Source of the DNA: Ereboglobus sp.
Lineage (GTDB): Bacteria; Verrucomicrobiota; Verrucomicrobiia; Opitutales; Opitutaceae
DNA length: 64,000 nt
Direction of reading: 5' to 3'
Assembly: GCA_029974595.1 (NCBI GenBank)
Contig: JARKRC010000062.1
Location: 62,001-126,000 of the forward strand
Below, one piece after another: positions 54,885 through 62,776 of this stretch (positions are counted from its first letter, which is position 1; each line of letters starts with the position of its first letter). The notes below the pieces were generated by a model. It ran no database searches and was not told where the DNA came from. It saw only the letters and a program-made list of their open reading frames with translations. The translations under genes were made by a program, and so were the position numbers.

Positions 54885-56871
54885 CTTTGTCCCGCGTCCC
54901 CCGCACGGCGCTGATGCTTACGATCACGCTTGAGCCGACCATGAGCAACGCCGCGACGACCGGATGCAGCAGTCCGCACGCGGCGAGCGCCATGCCCGTC
55001 GCGTTGTAGCACGCCGCAAAGCGCAGATTGTAATGCACGCTCTTCCGCGCTGCCCTCGCCACACGCACTGCCCTCGGCAAAAACTCCAACCCCGCGCCCG
55101 CAAACACCGCCATCGCTGACGCCTTCGCCAGTTCCGCGCCGCCGCCCATCGCGATCGAAACCTGCGCCGCGCTCATCGCCGCCGCGTCGTTCACGCCATC
55201 GCCCATGAACAAAACGCACCGCCCTTCCCTCTCCAATTCCTCCACGCGCGCCGCCTTCTCGGCAGGCGTTATTCCTGCGCGCACCGGCATCGGTAGCCCG
55301 GCACGTGCGCCTTGGGCATCGCCTGTCAACACCTCCCCCTCGATGCCGAGCGCGCGCAACTGGCTCACCGTCTCTTCCAGTCCGTCGCGCCATTTTTCCT
55401 CCAGCTCGACCGTCGCAGCCAGTGCGCCATCCACAAAAACAAACACGCATTTGCCGTCCTCCGGCTCCGGGCTTTGCGCGTTCGCTCCCTCTTGTATTTC
55501 TCTCGTTCCCGCTGCCACGCGCACGCCGTCAAAAATTCCCGTCACGCCGCGTCCGGCCACCACGCGCCGCTCGCTTGCCTGCACACGCGCGTCGGGACCT
55601 GCGCTTCCACGCAACGCTGCCGCCACCGGATGCGCCACGCCCTGCTCCAACTCTGCCACGCACGCGCGCAGCCACGCCTCGCGCCCGAGAAACGCGGTCT
55701 CCACCCGCCACTCGCGCACGCGCACGTTCTCCTCCGACAGCGTGCCCGTTTTGTCGAAGCACACAAAATCCACCCGTGCCAGCGCATCCAGAAAATCCCC
55801 CGTCCGCGCGACCAGTCCGAATCCCGCCAGCCGCGCAAGCCCGCCCCAGATCGCCGCCGGTGTCGCCAGCCCCATCGCGCACGGACACGCCACGAGCAGC
55901 ACCGCCATCGCATTAAAAAGCGCCTGCGCCCAGCCGCCGCTCCCCAGCCACCACCAGCCGAAAAACGTTCCCGCGCTCACGCACGCAACCAAGGGCAAAA
56001 ACCACGCGACCAAGGTATCCGCCTGCGCCTGCAACACCGACGGCGCCAGCCGCGCGCGCTCCACCGCCGACAATATCCCGTCGAGCCTCCGTCCCCCTGC
56101 CCCGCCCTTCCCCGGCCACACATCGGCCGCGATGTCGAAAAAACCGTCAACGGAAAACGTCCCCGCCAGCACGCGCTCGCCCGCGCCGCGCGACACCGGA
56201 CGCCACTCGCCCGTCATCGACGTTTCCTGCACAAACCCACGCCCGCTCACGATGACGCCGTCCACCGAAATCGCGCCGCCCGGCCCCACGCGCACCACAT
56301 CGCCCTCGCGCAACTCGGCCACCCTGATCCGTTCCATATTCTCTTCATTCTGCACTCCGCACTCCGCATTTCGCATTCGATTGCACCATTCAAACCGCTC
56401 GCGCGTTTGACCCGCCGCGCGCAACGCCGCCAGACGGCTCCTCGCGCCGAGCATTTTTCCCGTCGTGTGCACGACGATCAAAACCGCCACGACTTCGTAA
56501 TACACCGAGCCCGTCCGCGTGAACGTGCTCACGAGCGAGCCGCCGAGCGCCCCGCACAACGTCACCAAAAACAGCAGGTCCACGCTTATCCGCCGCGCCC
56601 CGAGCGCAGTCCACGCCGAGCGCATCAAATCGCCGCCCAAAAATGCCAGCGCCCCGAGCGCCGCCACAATCAACAACCCGTGCACGACCCAATAAGCCGG
56701 ACCCTCCACCTCCGACAAATTCATGGCAAAACTGAAAACCATCGCCTGCCCCGCGATCAAACAGCCCGCGCCAATCCGCAGCCACCCGCGATCGATCAAC
56801 TGCTGATCCGCCTGCACGCCGGGCTCGGCATCGGCGGCAAGGGAGGCGTTTTCTTCATCAACACGACTCAT
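54871..56871 (-). CDS. Cu(+)-type P1B ATPase lacking N-terminal metal-binding domains
   Basis: 666 residues. Core motifs: TGEWRPV (actuator TGE), VACPCAMGLATP (CPC), DKTGTLS (phosphorylated Asp), a GVAHPVA nucleotide motif and GDGVNDAAAM. The last two helices contain YN (AACYNATGM) and MxxSS (MVGSSV), which together with CPC define the Cu(+)/Ag(+) subgroup. There is no CxxC heavy-metal-associated domain before the first helix, unlike most CopA. An odd stretch, MRNAECGVQN, in the actuator region is encoded by tandem heptanucleotides. It overlaps the ABC ATPase gene 3' to 3'. Confidence 0.9.
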   Translation of the reverse strand: MSRVDEENASLAADAEPGVQADQQLIDRGWLRIGAGCLIAGQAMVFSFAMNLSEVEGPAYWVVHGLLIVAALGALAFLGGDLMRSAWTALGARRISVDLLFLVTLCGALGGSLVSTFTRTGSVYYEVVAVLIVVHTTGKMLGARSRLAALRAAGQTRERFEWCNRMRNAECGVQNEENMERIRVAELREGDVVRVGPGGAISVDGVIVSGRGFVQETSMTGEWRPVSRGAGERVLAGTFSVDGFFDIAADVWPGKGGAGGRRLDGILSAVERARLAPSVLQAQADTLVAWFLPLVACVSAGTFFGWWWLGSGGWAQALFNAMAVLLVACPCAMGLATPAAIWGGLARLAGFGLVARTGDFLDALARVDFVCFDKTGTLSEENVRVREWRVETAFLGREAWLRACVAELEQGVAHPVAAALRGSAGPDARVQASERRVVAGRGVTGIFDGVRVAAGTREIQEGANAQSPEPEDGKCVFVFVDGALAATVELEEKWRDGLEETVSQLRALGIEGEVLTGDAQGARAGLPMPVRAGITPAEKAARVEELEREGRCVLFMGDGVNDAAAMSAAQVSIAMGGGAELAKASAMAVFAGAGLEFLPRAVRVARAARKSVHYNLRFAACYNATGMALAACGLLHPVVAALLMVGSSVIVSISAVRGTRDKVTAT

Positions 56872-56977
56872 ATTTTCACATCAACGCTTTTCACTCCGCG
56901 CCGCAACGTCAACCGTCCTTCCGATTTCTGTCTTTTCACCCTTCGCTCTTCACCCTTCACTCTTCCCCTTTTCCGAC

Positions 56978-58369
56978 ATGCCAATCCGTCTTCACGACTC
57001 GCTCACGCGCACCGCGCTCGAACTCAAACCCTCGCAACCCGACGGCGTTTTCCGTTTTTATAACTGCGGCCCGACCGTCTATGCCGCCGCGCACATCGGC
57101 AATTTCCGCACCTTCGTCGTCAACGATCTCATCCGCCGCCTCGCCGAGCTCGAATTCGGCCCCGGCAAAGTCCGCCACGTCCGCAACATCACCGACGTCG
57201 ATGACAAGACCATCCGCCGCTCCCGCGAGGAAAACCGCACCCTCCCCGAAGTCACCCGCCAGTGGACGGAAAAATTCCACGCCGACTGCGACGCCCTGAA
57301 CTGCCTGCGACCGCACGACGAGCCCCGCGCCACCGATCCGCGCTACATGGCCGAGCAGGTCAACATGATCAATGTCCTCCTCGAAAAAGGAAACGCCTAC
57401 ACGACGCCCGACGGCTCCGTGTATTTCAAAGTCTCCTCCTATCCCGGCTATGGCGCGCTCTCCCGCGTGAAGGAACGCGAGCTCAAGCTCGGCACCGCGC
57501 TCGCCGGAAAACCCGACACCCCCGCCGCCGACGCCGACGAAAAGGAGGACGGCTCCGACTTCGCCCTCTGGAAAGCGCACAAACCCGAGGACGGCCCCAA
57601 CCAGTGGCCCGGCCCTCGCCACGCCTCCGCCGGACGCCCCGGCTGGCACATCGAATGCAGCGCGATGAGCAAGGCGATTCTCGGCCCCACCATCGACCTG
57701 CACACCGGCGGCGTCGATCTCCTCTTCCCGCACCACGAAAACGAAATCGCCCAAAGCCAGTGCTGCAACGGACAGACCTTTTCGCGCCATTGGTATCACA
57801 GCGAGCACCTCCTCGTTGACGGCAAAAAAATGAGCAAGTCGCTCGGCAACCTCTACACGCTCGACCAGCTCGCCGCGATGGGCCACACGCCGATGGCGCT
57901 CCGCTACGCGCTCCTCAGCGGACACCCGCGCAAGCAGCTCAACTTCACGCTCGACTCGCTCCACGCTGCCGAAAAGGCGCTCGCCACCCTGCGCCATTTC
58001 GCCGCCACCCTGCCGCCGTCCGGCGGCGACGCCACCGCGCTCGACGCATTTTTCGCCGCGCTGCACGACGACCTCAACACGCCCGCCGCGCTTGGCGCGC
58101 TCTTCACGCTCGTCAATCGCGGCGCCGCCGAATCGCGCCTCGACGCGCCGCTCTTCGCGCGCGCCCTGTTCGCCCTCGGCCTGAAATTCGACGCTCCCGC
58201 TACGCCGAAAGCCGACGCCCCCGCCGAAGTTGCCGTGCTTGCCGAGCAACGCTGGGCCGCGAAAAAAGCAAAGGATTTTGCCTCTGCCGACCGCCTGCGC
58301 GGAGAAATCGCCGCCAAAGGCTGGACAATGCTCGACGGCAAAGACGGCTACAAACTGGAGAAAAAATAA
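56978..58369 (+). CDS. cysS: Cysteine--tRNA ligase
   Basis: 463 residues, standard length. The class I motif is present as AAHIGNFR in NCGPTVYAAAHIGNFR, with the zinc-site Cys just before it; GWHIECSAMS and HTGGVDLLFPHHENEIAQS are diagnostic CysRS blocks; KKMSKSLGN is the KMSKS loop. It charges tRNA-Cys. The leader is pyrimidine-rich (56931-56966) with no Shine-Dalgarno site. Confidence 0.97.
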   Translation: MPIRLHDSLTRTALELKPSQPDGVFRFYNCGPTVYAAAHIGNFRTFVVNDLIRRLAELEFGPGKVRHVRNITDVDDKTIRRSREENRTLPEVTRQWTEKFHADCDALNCLRPHDEPRATDPRYMAEQVNMINVLLEKGNAYTTPDGSVYFKVSSYPGYGALSRVKERELKLGTALAGKPDTPAADADEKEDGSDFALWKAHKPEDGPNQWPGPRHASAGRPGWHIECSAMSKAILGPTIDLHTGGVDLLFPHHENEIAQSQCCNGQTFSRHWYHSEHLLVDGKKMSKSLGNLYTLDQLAAMGHTPMALRYALLSGHPRKQLNFTLDSLHAAEKALATLRHFAATLPPSGGDATALDAFFAALHDDLNTPAALGALFTLVNRGAAESRLDAPLFARALFALGLKFDAPATPKADAPAEVAVLAEQRWAAKKAKDFASADRLRGEIAAKGWTMLDGKDGYKLEKK

Positions 58370-58415
58370 CTTCTCTCCGCGCCTGCAATCTTCGGACTTC
58401 AATCAAAGCCGAGCC

Positions 58416-58501
58416 TGCCAGCCGTAGCGCAGACTTCCAGTCTGCACTTTTTTTTGGCGGATTCGCCGTCGGCATACTGGAAGTCTGCGCTACGACTGGC
58501 A
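58416..58501. repeat. REP-like inverted repeat downstream of cysS
   Basis: Two near-perfect 26-nt arms (58416-58441 and 58476-58501), of the form TGCCAG-CCGTAGCGCAGACTTCC and its complement, enclose a T-rich loop with eight consecutive T. It would form a long hairpin 46 bp after the cysS stop and could terminate transcription. The word resembles dispersed palindromic units of bacterial genomes. Confidence 0.65.
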
Positions 58502-58552
58502 TTCTGTTAATTCTGTTCATCCTGTCTCAATTTCCGTCCGCCGTTGCGTTCG

Positions 58553-58637
58553 CAGCGCTGTTGCGTGCGTCAAAATTATCCTGAATGCACTCGGCGCTTG
58601 CGCTTGCCTCGAATCCCGCGATTTCCTCGCAGGAGAA
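58553..58637 (+). repeat. 85-bp direct repeat, copy 1 (upstream of hen1)
   Basis: CAGCGCTGTTGCGTGCGTCA... to ...CTCGCAGGAGAA; 81 of 85 positions are identical to 62682-62766, the four differences clustering at 58580-58587. The two copies bracket exactly the hen1-pnkp cassette. In this copy the terminal AGGAGAA is not at a useful distance from the hen1 ATG. Confidence 0.85.
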
Positions 58638-58680
58638 ATTATATCTTTGAACCCTCTCGTAATCGTCAAGCTCGCCGGCC

Positions 58681-60084
58681 ATGCTTATCACCCTCACGAC
58701 CACTCATCACCCCGCAACCGATCTCGGCTATCTCCTTCGCAAAAATCCGACGCGGCCGCAATCGTTTGAACTCACGTTCGGCAAGGCACATGTCTTTTAT
58801 CCTGAAGCGACAAGCGAACGCTGCATCGCCGCCCTTCTTGTCGAGGTCGATCCTGTCGCCCTTGTCCGCAACCGGCGCAACCCCTCCGGCGCAGGCGGTG
58901 CGCTCGAACAATATGTCAATGATCGTCCTTACGCCGCCTCATCTTTCCTGAGCGTCGCCATCGCCGAGGTTTTTGGCAGCGCGCTTTCCGGTTCAAGCAA
59001 GGAGCGTCCGGAGCTCGTCGAGACGCCGATTCCGCTGCAGGTCGTGCTGGCCGCTGTTCCTTCGCGGGGTGGCGAGGCTTTTCTGCACAGGCTTTTCGAG
59101 CCGCTCGGCTACGCAATCACAGTCACGCGACTGCCGCTCGATGAAACCTTTCCCGAGTGGGATGAGAGTTTTTGCTATCGCGTCGAGCTTGCCGCGACGC
59201 TTCCGCTTCGCCAGCTCCTCAGCCATCTTTATGTCCTCGTTCCGGTGCTCGACAACGATAAGCACTACTGGGTCGGCGACGACGAAGTGGGCAAGCTCAT
59301 GCGGCGTGGCGAAGGCTGGCTCGCCGCGCATCCCGAGCGTGAGATCATCACGCGCCGCTATCTCAAGCATCAACGCAGCCTTGTTGACGACGCGCTCGCG
59401 CAGATCACCAACGGGGACGAGCCGCCGCCCGACGCCAACGCCGCGGATCACGCGCTTGAAGAAGATGCCATCGAGCGGCCCATCAGCCTCAATGAGCAGA
59501 GGCTCGGCTCCGTCCTGTCCGCGATGAAAGCCTCCGGCGCGTCGCGCGTCCTTGACCTGGGCTGCGGCGAGGGGCGGCTTCTGCAGCTTCTTCTCAAGGA
59601 AAAGCAATTCACGGAAATCATCGGCATGGATGTCTCGCACCGCGCCCTTGAAATCGCAGGAGAACGCCTGCGCCTCGACCGGCTGCCGGCCATGCAAAAG
59701 GAGCGCATCCGCATTCTGCACGGCTCGCTCATTTATCGCGACGAGCGTCTCGCCGGTTACGATGCGGCGGCGGTTGTCGAGGTGATCGAGCACCTCGATC
59801 CGCCGCGCCGCGCCGCGTTCGAGCGCATCCTCTTCGAATGCGCGCGCCCGGCAACCATCGTTCTCACGACTCCCAATTCCGAATACAACGTGAAGTGGGA
59901 AACGCTTCCCGCTGGCAAATTCCGCCATCGCGATCACCGTTTCGAATGGACGCGCGCCGAGTTCCAGTCGTGGGCAAACACCACGGCTGCGCGCGCCGGT
60001 TACACCGCGCGTTTTCTTCCCGTCGGCCCCGAGGATGCCGTTGTCGGCGCCCCGACCCAAATGGCTGTTTTTACGCGGACATGA
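58681..60084 (+). CDS. hen1: 3'-terminal RNA ribose 2'-O-methyltransferase Hen1
   Basis: 467 residues, the length of bacterial two-domain Hen1. The N-terminal half (about 1-240; start MLITLTTTHHPATDLGYLLRK, then GALEQYVNDRPYAASSFLSVAI) is the bacterial-specific region that interacts with Pnkp. The C-terminal methyltransferase carries VLDLGCGEGRLL for S-adenosylmethionine, EVIEHLDPPR with the metal-binding Glu-x-x-Glu-His set, and HRDHRFEW with a further His. It methylates the terminal 2'-OH at a ribotoxin-cleaved RNA end before ligation. It is 25 bp upstream of pnkp. Confidence 0.95.
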   Translation: MLITLTTTHHPATDLGYLLRKNPTRPQSFELTFGKAHVFYPEATSERCIAALLVEVDPVALVRNRRNPSGAGGALEQYVNDRPYAASSFLSVAIAEVFGSALSGSSKERPELVETPIPLQVVLAAVPSRGGEAFLHRLFEPLGYAITVTRLPLDETFPEWDESFCYRVELAATLPLRQLLSHLYVLVPVLDNDKHYWVGDDEVGKLMRRGEGWLAAHPEREIITRRYLKHQRSLVDDALAQITNGDEPPPDANAADHALEEDAIERPISLNEQRLGSVLSAMKASGASRVLDLGCGEGRLLQLLLKEKQFTEIIGMDVSHRALEIAGERLRLDRLPAMQKERIRILHGSLIYRDERLAGYDAAAVVEVIEHLDPPRRAAFERILFECARPATIVLTTPNSEYNVKWETLPAGKFRHRDHRFEWTRAEFQSWANTTAARAGYTARFLPVGPEDAVVGAPTQMAVFTRT

Positions 60085-60109
60085 CACGCAGCCCCTTCGC
60101 ATCCAGACC

Positions 60110-62674
60110 ATGAAAATCATCATCCCCGAACTTTCCCTTGTCGTCCTCGTCGGTGTCTCCGGTTCGGGTAAAAGCACCTTTGCGCGCAGGCATTTCAAAC
60201 CGACGGAGATTCTTTCCTCCGACCACTGCCGCGCGCTCGTCTCCGACGACGAAAACAACCAGGCCGCCACGGGCGACGCCTTCGATCTCCTCCACTACAT
60301 CGCACGCAAACGGCTCGTCGCCGGAAAGCTCGCCGTCGTTGACGCCACCAACGTGCAGGCCGAATCGCGCAAGCCTCTCGTTGCTCTCGCCCGCGAATGC
60401 CACTGCCTGCCTGTCGCCATCGTCCTCAATCTTCCCGAACGCCTCGCGCACGACCGCAATAAAAACCGGCCCGACCGCGCCTTTGGCCCGCATGTCGTCC
60501 GTCAGCAAGCGCAGCAACTGCGCCGCTCGCTGCGCAATCTCCAGCGCGAGGGATTCCGGCATATCCACATTTTGAATACGCCCGAGGAGGTTGACGCCGC
60601 CTCCGTCGGACGCGAGCCGCTCTGGAACAACCTCCGCCACGAGCGCGGCCCCTTCGACATCGTTGGTGACATCCACGGTTGTTATGACGAACTTGCCTTG
60701 CTTCTCCGCGCGCTTGGTTACGCCGTCGATGAAACCGCGCATACCCTTGTTCCGCCGTCCGGACGCAAACTGGTTTTCCTCGGCGACCTCGTTGACCGCG
60801 GTCCGAAAACCCCCGACATCCTTCGCCTCGCCATGAACGCCGTCGCGAGCGGCGCGGCGCTTTGCGTCCCGGGCAACCACGATGTCAAACTCATGCGCAA
60901 ACTGCGCGGGCGGGACGTGCAAATCAACCATGGTCTCGCGGATTCGCTTGCCCAGCTCTCTTCCGAAAGCGAGGAGTTCCGCATCCGCGTTGCTGATTTT
61001 ATCGACGACCTTGTCAGCCATTACGTTCTTGATGAAGGCCGCCTTGTCGTGGCGCACGCCGGCATGAAACAAAGCATGCAGGGGCGCGGTTCCGGCGCGG
61101 TGCGCGAGTTTGCCCTCTTCGGCGAAACCACAGGCGAAACCGATGAGTTTGGCCTTCCCATCCGCTACAACTGGGCTGCCGAATATCGCGGTCCCGCCAT
61201 GGTTGTTTACGGTCACACCCCGGTTCCGGAACCCGAATGGCTCAACCGCACCATCAACATCGACACCGGCTGCGTTTTCGGTGGCAAACTCACCGCGCTT
61301 CGTTATCCTGAAAACGAAATTGTATCCGTTCCGGCGCTGCACGCCTACGCCGAGCCGCGAAAGCCTTTTCTTCCCGAAGCCGCGTCCGCGCCCTCCTCTC
61401 CCTCCCTCTCCGCGCAACAGCAACATGATGACATCCTCGACCTCGCGGACGTGACTGGCAAGCGGCTCGTGTCCACCCGGCTTCACGGCAACGTTACCAT
61501 ACGCCAGGAAAACGCGGCTGCCGCGCTCGAAGTCATGAGCCGTTTCGCTGCCAATCCCAAATGGCTGATCCATCTTCCGCCCACCATGTCGCCGAGCGAA
61601 ACCAGCGGCGTGCCCGGCTTGCTCGAACATCCCGCCGAGGCCTTTGCCTACTATCGCCATGCCGGTGTTCCCCGCGTCATTTGCGAAGAAAAGCACATGG
61701 GCTCGCGCGCAATCGTCATCGTTTGCCGCGACAAAAATGCCGCGCTCAAAACCTTTGGTATCACGGATGAAGGCATCGGCATTTGCCACACGCGCACCGG
61801 ACGCCGTTTCTTCGACGACCCGAAATTGGAAACCGCGTTTCTCGACCGCGTGCATGCCGCCGCCACGGCCGCCGGCTATTGGGATGAGTTTCAAACCACC
61901 TGGTTCTGCCTCGATTGCGAGCTCATGCCTTGGTCGGCCAAGGCGCAGGAACTCCTGAAGCAACAATACGCCTCCGTCGGCGCGGCGGCCAGCGCCTCGC
62001 TCGCCGCCGAAACATCCGCACTTGAGCTCGCCGCCGCCCACGGGCTCGACGTTGCCGAATTACTCTCGCGCACAACTGGACGCCGCCAAATGGTCGCTGA
62101 TTACGTCGCCGCCTATCGGCGCTACTGCTGGCCCGTCCATTCCGTTGATGACTACAAGCTCGCGCCTTTCCATCTGCTCGCCACAGAAGGCAAGGCGCAC
62201 ACCGACAAACCCCACGACTGGCACATGGAAACTCTTGCCCGCCTTGCGAACGCCGCCGCAGGCGGCATCCTCATCGCCACGCCACACCGCGTCATTGATG
62301 TCACCGATCCCGCCAGCGAGGCGGACGGTATCCGCTGGTGGGAAGAACTGACCTCGCGCGGTGGTGAAGGCATGGTCGTGAAGCCGCTCGAATTCATCGC
62401 CAAAGGCAGACGCGGACTCATCCAGCCTGCCGTGAAATGCCGCGGCCGAGAATACTTGCGCATCATTTACGGTCCTGAATACACGGCGCCCGAAAACCTC
62501 GCGCGCCTGCGCTCCCGCGGCCTGCAAGCAAAGCGTTCGCTTGCCCTGCGCGAGTTTGCCCTCGGGATTGAATCGCTGGAACGCTTCGTGCGCAAAGAAC
62601 CGCTGCGCCGCGTTCACGAAGCCGTCTTCGGCGTCCTCGCGCTGGAAAGCGAACCTGTTGACCCGCGGCTTTAG
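60110..62674 (+). CDS. pnkp: Polynucleotide kinase-phosphatase-ligase Pnkp (RNA repair)
   Basis: 854 residues with the three classical modules. The 5'-kinase has P-loop GVSGSGKST with Lys21-Ser22. The central metallophosphatase has GDIHGCYDE (Asp187, His189), GDLVDRGPKT and GNHD. The C-terminal ligase/adenylyltransferase has nucleophile Lys528 in EEKHMGSRA, with further motifs WFCLDCELMPW and GGEGMVVKPL. Together with Hen1 it heals and seals cleaved tRNA or other RNA. The upstream in-frame ATG at 60035 lies inside hen1, so 60110 is preferred. No frameshift, and all modules look intact. Confidence 0.96.
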   Translation: MKIIIPELSLVVLVGVSGSGKSTFARRHFKPTEILSSDHCRALVSDDENNQAATGDAFDLLHYIARKRLVAGKLAVVDATNVQAESRKPLVALARECHCLPVAIVLNLPERLAHDRNKNRPDRAFGPHVVRQQAQQLRRSLRNLQREGFRHIHILNTPEEVDAASVGREPLWNNLRHERGPFDIVGDIHGCYDELALLLRALGYAVDETAHTLVPPSGRKLVFLGDLVDRGPKTPDILRLAMNAVASGAALCVPGNHDVKLMRKLRGRDVQINHGLADSLAQLSSESEEFRIRVADFIDDLVSHYVLDEGRLVVAHAGMKQSMQGRGSGAVREFALFGETTGETDEFGLPIRYNWAAEYRGPAMVVYGHTPVPEPEWLNRTINIDTGCVFGGKLTALRYPENEIVSVPALHAYAEPRKPFLPEAASAPSSPSLSAQQQHDDILDLADVTGKRLVSTRLHGNVTIRQENAAAALEVMSRFAANPKWLIHLPPTMSPSETSGVPGLLEHPAEAFAYYRHAGVPRVICEEKHMGSRAIVIVCRDKNAALKTFGITDEGIGICHTRTGRRFFDDPKLETAFLDRVHAAATAAGYWDEFQTTWFCLDCELMPWSAKAQELLKQQYASVGAAASASLAAETSALELAAAHGLDVAELLSRTTGRRQMVADYVAAYRRYCWPVHSVDDYKLAPFHLLATEGKAHTDKPHDWHMETLARLANAAAGGILIATPHRVIDVTDPASEADGIRWWEELTSRGGEGMVVKPLEFIAKGRRGLIQPAVKCRGREYLRIIYGPEYTAPENLARLRSRGLQAKRSLALREFALGIESLERFVRKEPLRRVHEAVFGVLALESEPVDPRL

Positions 62675-62681
62675 GGCAGCC

Positions 62682-62766
62682 CAGCGCTGTTGCGTGCGTC
62701 AAAATTATTCTAACCGCACTCGGCGCTTGCGCTTGCCTCGAATCCCGCGATTTCCTCGCAGGAGAA
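62682..62766 (+). repeat. 85-bp direct repeat, copy 2 (leader of trpE)
   Basis: 81 of 85 identical to 58553-58637. It begins 8 bp after the pnkp stop. Its terminal AGGAGAA is 10 bp before the trpE ATG and serves as a good ribosome-binding site, so this copy is part of the trpE leader. Confidence 0.85.
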
Positions 62767-62776
62767 GATTTCACCG

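Noticed and set aside
58600-58637. GGGATTCGAGG in the complement of the 85-bp repeat, resembling a tRNA T-arm
   Set aside because: No acceptor stem, D-arm or anticodon arm can be built around it; not a tRNA gene or an obvious tRNA attachment site.
60071-62041. 656-codon antisense frame opposite pnkp
   Set aside because: pnkp is complete with all catalytic motifs; the antisense frame has none.
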